Shown piece by piece: positions 42,801 through 50,993 of a DNA stretch of 64,000 nucleotides; position 1 is the first letter of the stretch; every line of letters starts with the position of its first letter. Under the pieces are notes generated by a model that was not told the origin of the DNA, ran no database searches, and saw only the letters and a list, made by a program, of their open reading frames with translations. The DNA is from a bacterium (GTDB lineage: Bacteria; Desulfobacterota; JAPLJL01). The DNA lies in NCBI GenBank assembly GCA_028713675.1, contig JAQTNV010000015.1, positions 1-64,000 of the forward strand, given 5' to 3'. The position numbers and the translations under genes are program-made.

Positions 42801-45164
42801 TTACTGGTAAATGCCCACTTGTAAAATGTCCATCTCGATCAGGGCGTTGATCCCCTTGGAAAAGAAGCGGAAAAGCTTGGCGTTCTTGGTCAGGGCCGCC
42901 CCGTCCTTGTTGGAAATCGCCTCCGGGAAAGTCAGGACCCCGCTGAAGGTGGGATCGGGGAAAAAGAAATAGTAGGGATCGACACAGGCATCCTTCATGT
43001 AAGCCAGCGTGGAGGAAGTGTTGCTCAGTCCCGCGGTGTCCTGGGTGTTGGTATTCAGGGGATCCAGGGTCACCTCGGTGGGCTCGCCGCCGACGTGGGG
43101 CCCGGTCGGGTAGGTATGCTCCCGGTCAAAGCAGTCCCAGGCGCCGTTCCCGGCCCCCTGGTGGTCCGGACCCACCCCGACGTCGTCGAATTTTTCCGAG
43201 GTCTCCCCGGCGTCGTGGCGCCGGTTCGCGTTGGCATCGATCCAGTCGAACATGAAATCCCCTTCCGGGCCGAAGTCCGCCGGCATCCCCAGGGAGCTGG
43301 ATTCGTCGATCTTCCCGTCCCGGTCGTTGTCGATCTTGTCGTTTCGGTTGGCCAGGGGATTAAAATCGTCATGAGCGGGGTCCGGGTTTTTATCCGCGTC
43401 GTATCCCGATTCCAGCGGGTCCGGGGTCCAGTCGTAACCCCAGTCGGAAAACGGCTCACATTCGCTGTCTTCAATAAAACTCAGGGTGTCCGTATCGTAC
43501 CAGGGCACCATCCGCCGCAGGGAGGTGGGGTTTTCGAAAAACTGCGACAGCCGGATTTCCGGGTAGGGAATCCCGAAAGTGGTCAGGAAGGCCTTGATCT
43601 GGGTCTCGCTCATCCCGCCCCCGGGAATCACGGAGCTGAAGAGCAGGGCGTCGGGCCCCTCGATATTTTTCGAGAACACATCCAAAACGTTCATCATCAT
43701 GACCAGGTTCGAGCCAAAGGATAATCTTCCCTGTTCCAGGATCATCTCCGTCCCGATCGGCTCGCCGGAATCAAACTTGCCGTTCCCTTCGCCCGAGTCC
43801 GGCCCCACCTTGGCCCAGGAGTCGTTCCACCTGCCGTTGAGATTCAGGTCCTGGTAGGGCTCGCCGCGGTCATATTTCCCGTTGCCCTCCGTCCCGTCGG
43901 TGTCCGGAGCCGTGTAGTTGCCGTCCCCCGGGCAGATCCCGTCCGCGCCGCAATCCTCGAAGGGTTCGTAAGGGTCCCCGTTCGGGAACTTGGAGATGTC
44001 GGGAGGGCAGACCCCGTCCTTCCCGCAATCCCAGTAACGGAGCAGGTGCCAGGACTGGTTGGAGGTTTCGTTAATCAGGTTGGTAAACCCGGCCTTATAC
44101 GCCCCCAGGCCCGCCACGATCGCCGCCTGCGCCTGGAGGAGCCGGGTTTTTCCCGTCTCCCCGTTGGGCCCGGAGAGGTTCAGGTATTCGGGATCGGCAA
44201 TCATTTTTTGGATAAGTTCCTTAATGGCGGAATCCATGAGCCCGCGGGTGCCGAAGATGGCGTTGGAGGAGAACGACATGGAGGGCAAACTCATGTTGAG
44301 CATCCCGTTGAAGGAAAGCGCCATCGAAATCCCGCCGGTGATCATCTGCATCACGCCCACGAGGACATTCACCTCGGTCAAGTCGTGGCTGCCGAAGAAA
44401 TTCATGGTGATGGACTCGTTGTCGGTGGTGTCGGGATCGTCGTCCAGGAGATGAATCAGAAAGTTGTTCTCGATGAAAAAATTGAAATTATCCGGGGCGA
44501 ACTCCTGCACATAGGCCAGCTGGTTCCGGATGGAGGCGACGGTGGTGTCGAGGATGTTGCCGACCAGTTCCGGGGTCAGGCTTACCCCGCTCCCGCCGCC
44601 GGAGACGAGATCCCGGAGGGCCAGGGCCATGCCCACCAGGGCGAGGGCGTAATTGCCTTCCACCGAGCAGACATTGGCCGTCAGGGAGCGGCTGAGGCAA
44701 TCCTGGATGTCCAGGAGCGTGACCTCATCGGTGGTGGAGCCGGGATAACCGACCCGAAAGTCCCCGTGGTGAACAGCGGCCAGGGAAGAACTGAAACAGG
44801 CCTCGCGCGCCCCCGACCCGGGGTTAAGTGTGACCTCCCAATCCCGGGTGATGCTGTCGCCCTGGTTGTTCGTTACGGTCAGGTTGACCTGGTAGGTGGC
44901 CGACCCGCAGCCGAAAAAGGTGTATTCCGCGCCGTTCCCGGCCGCGTCCCCGCTCCGGGTCCACTGGTAATGCAGCCCCGTGCCGGCCTCGTCGCGGCTT
45001 TCCACCGTGCAGGAGAAAACCTGGGACTGGCCTTCGGTCAGGGTCACCGTTTCCCCCTGCGGTTGGCACTGGGTTAATTTGAGCGGTTTATTGGACCCCT
45101 GGCACCCCGCGCTGAACCCGCAGAACCCCAGGGAGATGACCAAAAGGACCATCGTCTTTTTCAT
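42801..45164 (-). CDS. large lipoprotein with PKD-like domain and Asp-rich calcium-loop segments
   Basis: 787 aa. Lipobox F-S-A-G-C at about 21. A PKD/Ig-like domain occupies about 35-118 (C-x-V-E-S-R-D and Y-Q-V-N-L-T-V-T-N). An all-helical middle part follows (about 130-370). Then come Asp/Asn/Gly-rich stretches such as G-N-G-K-Y-D-R-G-E-P-Y-Q-D-L-N-L-N-G and D-K-I-D-N-D-R-D-G-K-I-D, resembling thrombospondin-3/dockerin-type Ca-binding loops. Only 5 nt separate it from the next lipoprotein, so they are co-transcribed and may form one surface complex. Confidence 0.75.
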   Translation of the reverse strand: MKKTMVLLVISLGFCGFSAGCQGSNKPLKLTQCQPQGETVTLTEGQSQVFSCTVESRDEAGTGLHYQWTRSGDAAGNGAEYTFFGCGSATYQVNLTVTNNQGDSITRDWEVTLNPGSGAREACFSSSLAAVHHGDFRVGYPGSTTDEVTLLDIQDCLSRSLTANVCSVEGNYALALVGMALALRDLVSGGGSGVSLTPELVGNILDTTVASIRNQLAYVQEFAPDNFNFFIENNFLIHLLDDDPDTTDNESITMNFFGSHDLTEVNVLVGVMQMITGGISMALSFNGMLNMSLPSMSFSSNAIFGTRGLMDSAIKELIQKMIADPEYLNLSGPNGETGKTRLLQAQAAIVAGLGAYKAGFTNLINETSNQSWHLLRYWDCGKDGVCPPDISKFPNGDPYEPFEDCGADGICPGDGNYTAPDTDGTEGNGKYDRGEPYQDLNLNGRWNDSWAKVGPDSGEGNGKFDSGEPIGTEMILEQGRLSFGSNLVMMMNVLDVFSKNIEGPDALLFSSVIPGGGMSETQIKAFLTTFGIPYPEIRLSQFFENPTSLRRMVPWYDTDTLSFIEDSECEPFSDWGYDWTPDPLESGYDADKNPDPAHDDFNPLANRNDKIDNDRDGKIDESSSLGMPADFGPEGDFMFDWIDANANRRHDAGETSEKFDDVGVGPDHQGAGNGAWDCFDREHTYPTGPHVGGEPTEVTLDPLNTNTQDTAGLSNTSSTLAYMKDACVDPYYFFFPDPTFSGVLTFPEAISNKDGAALTKNAKLFRFFSKGINALIEMDILQVGIYQ

Positions 45165-45640
45165 TATTGTTTACTCCCAAGCTTGGTAATGGCACGCTTT
45201 TTAGTAATTTTCATTGCTGGGGGTGAGACTGTCAATCCTTCGGGCTCCGCCTTCGCAAAGAGCAAGGGGCATAGAGCAGAGGACATAGAACAAAAAGAAA
45301 AGATAAGGTTTGTCGGGTTTATCGTGTTCCTTTCAATATTAGGGATAGAGGGTTTGTTTTATTCCTCATTCCCTGCTCTATGCTCGATATACTTTGCCTT
45401 TCCGGCCCTTCTCGCTTTTCTAATACTTTCACCCTAGCTTATCTTAATTCTTGCCGTATCCGCCAAAAGAGACTTGCCATCGGGAAAAATCTTGTGATAG
45501 GATTCATTCACCGCTTGGATCCGCGTCCAGATCGCGGACCGAGACGGGGGGCATAAAGTAAAATTCTTGGCTATTTTCGAAGGAGAACTGCCTTCCGTTT
45601 CTTTTCTGCGGAGGGCTTTTTTGCTTCCAGAGGAGGGGTG
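45165..45640. other. 476-bp divergent spacer before panB
   Basis: Contains a GCATAGA-type heptamer run (45257-45297), AT-rich sequence to about 45430, and a 120-bp minus-strand frame (45434-45552) whose peptide (ending L-L-A-D-T-A-R-I-K-I-S) looks protein-like but has no start, so it may be a gene remnant. The panB leader hairpin is at its right end. Confidence 0.4.
45590..45622 (+). promoter_or_regulatory. terminator-like hairpin in the panB leader
   Basis: GCCTTCCG pairs with CGGAGGGC (one G-U pair) around an 11-nt loop and is followed by six T. It ends 18 nt before panB, just ahead of its AGGAGG ribosome site, and no plus-strand gene precedes it. It could be a leader attenuator or block read-through. 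Confidence 0.45.
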
Positions 45641-46450
45641 ATGAAAATAACCGTTCCGATGATCGCCAAGCTGAAAGCCGAAGGGCGGAAGATCACCATG
45701 GTCACCGCCTACGATTTCCCCACCGCCGCCATTGCCGACGCCGCGGGCATCGACATGATTCTCGTCGGTGATTCCGTGGGAAACGTGGTCCTGGGTTATT
45801 CGAGCACCATCCCGGTGACCATGGATGAAACCATCCATCACACCCGGGCCGCTTCCCGGGGGCGCAAGAACGCCCTCCTGATTGCCGACCTGCCTTTTCT
45901 CTCCTACCAGGTAAGCCACGAGGAAGCCATCCGGAATTCCGGCCGGTGCCTGAAGGAAGCCGACGCCGAGGCGGTCAAGCTCGAGGGCGGGGAACGGGTG
46001 GCCCGGACGATCGAGGCCATTGTCTCCGCCGACATCCCGGTCATGGCCCATATCGGCCTCACCCCCCAGTCGGTCCACGCCTTCGGGGGCTTCCGGGTCC
46101 AGGGGCGGGGCGACGACGCCCGCCGCCGGCTCCTGGCCGACGCCCAGGCGGTGGAAGCCGCCGGGGCTTTCAGCGTGGTCCTGGAAGCCATCCCCGGCGA
46201 TCTGGCCCGGGAGATCACAGAAACGATTCACATCCCCACCATCGGGATCGGGGCCGGCCCCCATTGTTCCGGGCAGGTCCTGGTTTTCCACGACCTGGTG
46301 GGCCTTTCCGACCGCAAGGTTCCAAGCTTCGTGAAGAAGTACGCCGATCTCAACGGAATCGCGGTCAAAGCGGTGGCGCAGTTTGTTTCGGAGGTTCAGG
46401 CAGGCACGTTCCCGGACGAAGCGCACACCTACAAGTCAGAAAAGAAGTAG
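45641..46450 (+). CDS. panB: 3-methyl-2-oxobutanoate hydroxymethyltransferase (PanB)
   Basis: 269 aa; ATG 45641 follows AGGAGG (GTG 45638 would be too close). Typical motifs are V-T-A-Y-D-F-P-T-A (about 20), L-V-G-D-S-V-G (Mg and substrate site) and H-I-G-L-T-P-Q-S (about 135). It makes ketopantoate from 2-oxoisovalerate and methylene-tetrahydrofolate. First gene of a panBCD set for pantothenate and hence CoA. Confidence 0.96.
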   Translation: MKITVPMIAKLKAEGRKITMVTAYDFPTAAIADAAGIDMILVGDSVGNVVLGYSSTIPVTMDETIHHTRAASRGRKNALLIADLPFLSYQVSHEEAIRNSGRCLKEADAEAVKLEGGERVARTIEAIVSADIPVMAHIGLTPQSVHAFGGFRVQGRGDDARRRLLADAQAVEAAGAFSVVLEAIPGDLAREITETIHIPTIGIGAGPHCSGQVLVFHDLVGLSDRKVPSFVKKYADLNGIAVKAVAQFVSEVQAGTFPDEAHTYKSEKK

Positions 46451-46470
46451 GCGGTAAGCAGATAAAACAG

Positions 46471-46634
46471 AAAAAAGGTCAAAGGTGAAAGCTCAAAGGG
46501 AATATTGTCTATCGGGTCTATCGTGTTCTTTGGGTTCATTGTGTCGGTTTAAACTTTTTCTTTGACACGATAGACACTATGGACTCAATAGACTCAATGG
46601 ACGCTTTTTATCTATGACCCATGACCTATAACCG
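46471..46634. repeat. spacer of panB-panC with inverted 9-nt array
   Basis: AAAGGTC-type heptamers (46476-46499) are followed by left-arm 9-nt units TCTATCGGG/TTCATTGTG (46507-46549). An AT-rich loop and right-arm units GACACGATA/GACTCAATG (46564-46607) follow. The arms are near-complementary. TGACCCA/TGACCTA units follow at 46614-46634, right before panC. Confidence 0.6.
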
Positions 46635-46643
46635 ATATTGAAT

Positions 46644-47504
46644 ATGGAAATTATTAACGACATTCACCAGATGCAGAAAAAGGCGGAGGCGGTCCGGAAC
46701 TCCGGGAAGACCATCGCCTTCGTTCCCACCATGGGCTACCTGCACGCCGGACACCTCGCCCTGATGCGGGCCGGGCGCCAGCGCGCCGATGTCCTGGTGG
46801 TGAGCATCTTCGTCAATCCCGCCCAGTTCGGCCCCAAGGAGGATTTCGGCTCCTATCCCCGCGACCTGGACCGGGATTCCGCCCTCTGCCGGGAAGCCGG
46901 GGTGGACATCATTTTCCATCCGGCCGCCGAGGACATTTACCCCCGCGGCTACCAGACCTACATCGAGGTGGAAAAGCTCTCCCACGGGCTCTGCGGGGAT
47001 TTCCGGCCCGGTCACTTCCGCGGGGTCGCCACCGTGGTGGCCAAGCTCTTCCACCTGGTCAAGCCTCACCTGGCCGTTTTCGGCCAGAAGGACTACCAGC
47101 AGCTGGCCGTCATCCGCCGAATGGTCGCGGACCTGAACCTCGACATTGAAATCGTGGGCTATCCCACCGTCCGGGAAACCGACGGCCTGGCCATGAGCTC
47201 CCGGAACACTTACCTGAATGCCGCCGAGCGCCAGTCGGCCCTGGCCCTTTCCCGCTCCCTGGAACAGGCCCAACAGATGCTCCAGGAAGGCGAGCGGGCG
47301 CCCGGCCGGATCGAGCAGGCGGTGCGCGAGACGATCAGCCGGGAACCGGCGACCGAGATTGAATATGTCAGGGTCTGCCACCCTGACAGTCTGTCCGAGC
47401 TCAAATGGGTGGAAAATTCCGCCCTCCTGGCCCTCGCGGTCCGGGTGGGCAAAACCCGTTTGATTGATAACCGCATTATCACTACCAAACCAGGAGGGGA
47501 ATGA
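46644..47504 (+). CDS. panC: pantothenate synthetase (PanC)
   Basis: 286 aa from ATG 46644 (TTG 46638 possible; no strong Shine-Dalgarno sequence because the repeat array abuts the start). ATP-binding motifs [10 protein letters not shown] (about 29-38) and the M-S-S-R-N loop (about 185) are present, as is G-Q-K-D-Y-Q-Q (about 150). It joins pantoate and beta-alanine. Overlaps panD (ATGA). Confidence 0.96.
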   Translation: MEIINDIHQMQKKAEAVRNSGKTIAFVPTMGYLHAGHLALMRAGRQRADVLVVSIFVNPAQFGPKEDFGSYPRDLDRDSALCREAGVDIIFHPAAEDIYPRGYQTYIEVEKLSHGLCGDFRPGHFRGVATVVAKLFHLVKPHLAVFGQKDYQQLAVIRRMVADLNLDIEIVGYPTVRETDGLAMSSRNTYLNAAERQSALALSRSLEQAQQMLQEGERAPGRIEQAVRETISREPATEIEYVRVCHPDSLSELKWVENSALLALAVRVGKTRLIDNRIITTKPGGE

Positions 47505-47875
47505 TGGAAAGGATGATGCTCAAGGGCAAGATTCACCGGGCCACGGTGACTGACGCTAATCTCGATTACGAAGGCAGTATCACGGTGGACCGGAAGCTGA
47601 TGGAGGCCGCCGATATCCTGGAGTTCGAGCAGGTCCACATCTACGACGTCTCCAACGGCAACCGTTTCGAGACCTACTGCATCCCCGGCCCGCCGGGGAG
47701 CGGAACCATCTGCCTGAACGGGGCGGCCGCCCGCATGGTCAGCCGGGGCGACCTGGTCATCATCGCGGCCTACGGGCTCATGAACGCCGAGGAAATCCGG
47801 AGCCACCAGCCCAAGCTGGTCTACGTGGACGCCCAGAACCGGATCGTCAAGGTGGCGAATAAGAGAGTTGCGTAG
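47501..47875 (+). CDS. panD: aspartate 1-decarboxylase (PanD)
   Basis: 124 aa. The self-cleavage site Gly-Ser lies in Y-E-G-S-I (about 28-29 from the first Met), which gives the pyruvoyl cofactor. It supplies beta-alanine to PanC. The start overlaps the panC stop by 4 nt. Confidence 0.95.
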   Translation: MMERMMLKGKIHRATVTDANLDYEGSITVDRKLMEAADILEFEQVHIYDVSNGNRFETYCIPGPPGSGTICLNGAAARMVSRGDLVIIAAYGLMNAEEIRSHQPKLVYVDAQNRIVKVANKRVA

Positions 47876-47883
47876 TAACCAGG

Positions 47884-47969
47884 AGATAGCAGATAGGAGA
47901 TGGAAGATGGGGAAAAGCCAAAAGGCTTTTTCCTACCCTATCTCCGATCTCCCATCTCCGATCTCCCAT
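47884..47969 (+). repeat. inverted GGAGATG heptamer array with central hairpin
   Basis: Left arm of GGAGATA/GGAGATG-like units (47884-47913) and right arm of TCTCCGA/TCTCCCA units (47940-47969). The arms enclose AAAAGCC-AAAA-GGCTTTTT (about 47915-47933), itself terminator-like. The whole forms a long hairpin at the end of the panBCD transcript and could act as its terminator or RNA-stabilising end. Confidence 0.55.
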
Positions 47970-47983
47970 GAATAAGGAGCGTC

Positions 47984-48154
47984 ATGCCCAAAAAAGAAGT
48001 CAAGCTTGATGCGAAAAAGCTGAAGGTTTTCAAGATCCGCAACCGCGGGGGCTACGCCGCCATTTACCAGAACAACCTGACCGAGGGCCCGACCTCCGCC
48101 CAGGCGGTTTCCCGGATGCTGAAGGCGGTGGCCCGGAAGCCGAAGAAAAAATAG
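47984..48154 (+). CDS. small basic hypothetical protein (56 aa)
   Basis: ATG 47984 with AAGGAG upstream, stop 48152-48154. Lys/Arg-rich at both ends with a central R-N-R-G-G-Y-A-A-I-Y and a Leu/Val helix. High charge suggests nucleic acid binding; I do not recognise a family. Good ribosome site and sound codon use support a real gene. Confidence 0.6.
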   Translation: MPKKEVKLDAKKLKVFKIRNRGGYAAIYQNNLTEGPTSAQAVSRMLKAVARKPKKK

Positions 48155-48263
48155 CCGTTCTCCCGCCCCTCCCCCGAAGTCATATATCCTTATATAATGT
48201 CAGGTAACTGATTTTTTTATTAAATGTCATGCTGAGCGTCAGCGAAGCGACTGGGGTTTCTTT

Positions 48264-48926
48264 ATGAACACACCTCTTAATCTTACGCCCAATACCCTCC
48301 CGGTTCCCTTCACCAAAAGGATCAAGAATTATTTCCTGGCCGGAATCCTGGTCATGGTCCCCCTGGTGATCACCATCTGGGTGATCGCCCTCTTCATCGG
48401 CTGGACCGACAATTTCCTGGATTTCCTCCCCCCCCGTTTCCACCCCCATACCTACATCCCCATCCCCGGCTGGGGGATTATCATCGCCGTCATCCTCATC
48501 TTCACTTCCGGAATGATCACCACCAATTATCTGGGGAAAAAGATGCTGGGCTTCTGGGGGCGCCAGGTCGAGAAGATCCCCCTGATCCGCAGCATCTACG
48601 GCTCCGTCCGCCAGCTCCTGGAATCGCTTTTCCTTCAGACCGGCCGGCATTTCCAGCGGGTGGTCCTGATCGAGTTTCCCCGCTCCGGGATGTACTCCAT
48701 CGCCTTCATCACCGGGGAGACCAAACAGGAGATCCTGGATAAAACCGGCAAGAAACTGGTCAACCTCTTTTATCCCACCACCCCCAACCCGACCTCCGGC
48801 TTTTTCATCATGCTCCCGGAAGAAGAAATCACGGAACTCGACATGTCGGTCGAAGACGCTTTCAAGCTGATCATCTCGGGAGGCATCCTCTCCGAAGATA
48901 CCGTCAGCAAAATGATCAAACATTAA
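48264..48926 (+). CDS. DUF502 family membrane protein
   Basis: 220 aa. Two membrane segments near the N-terminus (about 26-48 and 72-92) with P-I-P-G-W-G between them, and a soluble C-terminal part with I-P-L-I-R-S-I-Y-G-S-V-R-Q, the hallmark of DUF502 proteins. Function unknown. It lies 2 nt before smpB. A GTCATGCTGAGCG dispersed repeat (48227-48252) precedes it. Confidence 0.85.
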   Translation: MNTPLNLTPNTLPVPFTKRIKNYFLAGILVMVPLVITIWVIALFIGWTDNFLDFLPPRFHPHTYIPIPGWGIIIAVILIFTSGMITTNYLGKKMLGFWGRQVEKIPLIRSIYGSVRQLLESLFLQTGRHFQRVVLIEFPRSGMYSIAFITGETKQEILDKTGKKLVNLFYPTTPNPTSGFFIMLPEEEITELDMSVEDAFKLIISGGILSEDTVSKMIKH

Positions 48927-48928
48927 GC

Positions 48929-49426
48929 TTGGCCGCGAAGAAAGATCCGGAAGGAATCAAGACCGTCGCCCAGAACCGCCGGGCCCTGCGGGACTTTTCC
49001 GTGCTTGAGACCCTCGAGGCCGGGATCGAGCTCCGGGGCGCGGAGGTCAAGTCGGTCCGGGACGGCGCCGTCGACCTTAAGGACGGCTACGCCCTGGTCG
49101 ATAACGGGCAGGTCTTTCTTCTGAACGTCCGGATCTCGCCCTATCCCCAGGCGGGACGGGACGCCCCCGACCCGGAGCGGAAGCGCCGCCTCCTCCTGCA
49201 CAAGCGGGAGATCAACCGCCTCTACGGCCAGACCCAGGAGCGGGGTTTTACTCTTATCCCGCTCAAGGTATACTTTAAGAAAGGCAAAGCGAAGCTGGCT
49301 CTGGCCGTGGCCCGAGGCAAGAAATTCGAGGACCAGCGCGAGACTATTAAAGAGCGCGAGGCCCAGCGGGACATGGCCCGGGCCCTCCGTCGCGACCATG
49401 TGGGGGCGAAAAGGTTTCGACGTTGA
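48929..49426 (+). CDS. smpB: SsrA-binding protein SmpB
   Basis: 165 aa; start TTG 48929, two nt after the upstream stop. Motifs: N-R-R-A-L-R-D-F near 13, E-A-G-I-E-L-R-G-A-E-V-K-S (about 30-42), R-K-R-R-L-L-L-H-K-R-E-I, and a basic C-terminal tail. It binds tmRNA and rescues stalled ribosomes. The last 25 nt also encode the 5' end of ssrA, so the tail D-H-V-G-A-K-R-F-R-R is fixed by tmRNA sequence. Confidence 0.95.
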   Translation: MAAKKDPEGIKTVAQNRRALRDFSVLETLEAGIELRGAEVKSVRDGAVDLKDGYALVDNGQVFLLNVRISPYPQAGRDAPDPERKRRLLLHKREINRLYGQTQERGFTLIPLKVYFKKGKAKLALAVARGKKFEDQRETIKEREAQRDMARALRRDHVGAKRFRR

Positions 49427-49762
49427 GTGGAGCTGCCAGTGGGCATGCCGAGGTCGTCACAACCTCGTTAAAAAGGTGGCAAACAAATAGTCGCCAACGA
49501 CTATAATTATGCTCTCGCGGCTTAATTGACCGCGAGCGTCCCGGGGACCCTTCTCCGCCCGTAGAAGGCCCCAGGGGCGCCGATCAAACGGGCTAGCCCC
49601 GCCGCCCCGGTGGGGACGGCAGGGCGAAGCAACTCCCACCTGGCTTCCTTTTGATCCTGTCCTGGGGAGCTTAAGGAAGTGAGAAAAAATCCAGGACTAA
49701 GCATGTAGGCCTCTGTACTTCTTCCTCAGCGGACGCGGGTTCGATTCCCGCCGCCTCCACCA
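49402..49762 (+). ncRNA. ssrA: transfer-messenger RNA (tmRNA)
   Basis: One-piece tmRNA of about 361 nt. The 5' end GGGGGCG pairs with CGCCTCC before A-CCA at the 3' end (49752-49762; CCA is encoded). TTTCGAC lies at 49415-49421 and a T-arm GGGTTCGATTCCC near 49738. The tag frame starts at the GCC resume codon 49493 and reads A-N-D-Y-N-Y-A-L-A-A, then TAA at 49523. Its 5' end lies within smpB. Confidence 0.93.
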
Positions 49763-49789
49763 ATTTTTCTCAATTAAGAAAAATTGGTG
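49758..49789 (+). other. 13-bp hairpin over the tmRNA 3' end
   Basis: CACCAATTTTTCT and AGAAAAATTGGTG form a perfect 13-bp stem with loop CAATTA. The left arm includes the CCA of tmRNA. No T-run follows. It may guide 3' processing or be an integration-site trace; nothing in the sequence decides between these. Confidence 0.45.
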
Positions 49790-49897
49790 AGCGCCGATTT
49801 GCTCCCGAAAGGTTTATTTTCCCTCCAGTTGGAAATTTTCAAAACCAGCGCCGGGTACTGCATTGACAGCGATCAACCGTCCGGCAAAAATCACAGC

Positions 49898-50161
49898 ATG
49901 CAAAACAAGGCGGCCGCCCGGGCGAAACAGAAGGATCAGGCGAAGATCATCTCCTACAGGTCTGATTATGTGCGCTGGCACATTCTGGCATTTGCTTACG
50001 GCCTTATTTTCTCCTGCCTGATCACTTTTATCGAGCAGTCGTTCTTCCCGTATCTCCCTTCGAATATAACCCTCGGCGTCCTGTCGGTGATAGTTTTCAA
50101 GCCGCTGATATTCATCGTTTTCGCGCGCGTGGTGGCGCGGAAAAAACTGCCGACCGCATGA
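49898..50161 (+). CDS. small membrane protein (87 aa)
   Basis: ATG 49898 is the first reasonable start; a longer open frame reaches back to 49784, just behind tmRNA, without a signal. Two membrane helices (about 26-47 and 56-77) follow a Lys/Gln-rich head. ATGA overlap with the PAP2 gene suggests one function. No family recognised. Confidence 0.55.
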   Translation: MQNKAAARAKQKDQAKIISYRSDYVRWHILAFAYGLIFSCLITFIEQSFFPYLPSNITLGVLSVIVFKPLIFIVFARVVARKKLPTA

Positions 50162-50952
50162 AAAAATCGACCCACAGTTTCTGGCAGCTGATCTGGAGCC
50201 ACAATCTCTACATCATCGGCGGGGCCATTCTGTTCGGACTCTGGACCGGAGGATATTTTCTGGTCGGCTATCTAACCGTGAACGAACCCGCGGCCCGGCT
50301 GACCTCCGCGCTCGACCAAAGCATCCCCTTCAAGCCGAAATTCGTCTGGTTCTACATGACGCTTTATCCGGTTTTCCTGATCCCCTTCCTCAGTGTGCGC
50401 GACCGTCAGTTTTTCAAGCTGATGGCCTATGCCTACACCACCGTGATGGTTCTCTGCTACACGATCTTCTTCGTTTTCCCGGTCATCATGGACCGGCCGG
50501 CGTTCGAGGTCGTCGATTTTTCCACCTGGGCCCTGAAGAAATTCTACAACAATGACCCGCCGGTCAACTGCTTTCCGAGCATGCACGTGGCGATGGCAAC
50601 GCTCGCTTCGCTGACGCTGTACGAGATCAGCCGCAGGCAGGGGATTTTCTGCCTGGCGTTGACGCTGGTGATCGGTGTCAGCACCGTGCTGACCAAGGAG
50701 CATTACGTCGCCGATGTCCTGGTGGCGATCGTGATCGCGGTCCTGGCCTATTACGCCTATTTCCGGCAAAGGATCACCGCCCTGCTCTCGGCCCGCCTGG
50801 AGTCGATTGAGGCCCGGGTCGATGCCGAGATCGAGGAACACCTCGAACCGCTGGTGAAGAAGATCGTGTCGGAAGAGGTCGCGCGCCTGCTGTTCGAAGA
50901 GAAAAAGAAGCGGAACGGATCACCGCCTACCACGGGAAAAAATGGCCAGTAA
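50158..50952 (+). CDS. PAP2-superfamily phosphatase / inositol-phosphoceramide-synthase-like protein
   Basis: 264 aa, about six membrane helices. The PAP2 motifs appear as C-F-P-S-M-H-V-A (about 139-146) and K-E-H-Y-V-A-D-V (about 180-187), with catalytic His residues in both. This spacing is that of AUR1/IPC-synthase-like PAP2 enzymes of lipid head-group transfer. The C-terminal 50 residues are a charged coiled coil. Acts at the membrane; substrate unknown. Confidence 0.8.
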   Translation: MKKSTHSFWQLIWSHNLYIIGGAILFGLWTGGYFLVGYLTVNEPAARLTSALDQSIPFKPKFVWFYMTLYPVFLIPFLSVRDRQFFKLMAYAYTTVMVLCYTIFFVFPVIMDRPAFEVVDFSTWALKKFYNNDPPVNCFPSMHVAMATLASLTLYEISRRQGIFCLALTLVIGVSTVLTKEHYVADVLVAIVIAVLAYYAYFRQRITALLSARLESIEARVDAEIEEHLEPLVKKIVSEEVARLLFEEKKKRNGSPPTTGKNGQ

Positions 50953-50993
50953 GGTGAGGGGTCAAAGGTCAAAGGCAAGAAACAAGAGAAAAT

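Noticed and set aside
45434-45552. Short minus-strand gene before panB
   Set aside because: The protein-like peptide has no start codon or ribosome site in frame; kept only as a possible remnant.
14221-49426. Genome-wide reassignment of UGA to an amino acid
   Set aside because: Other genes in the window end normally at UGA, for example smpB (49424-49426), panC (47502-47504) and the fimbrial chaperone (53395-53397), with family-typical lengths.
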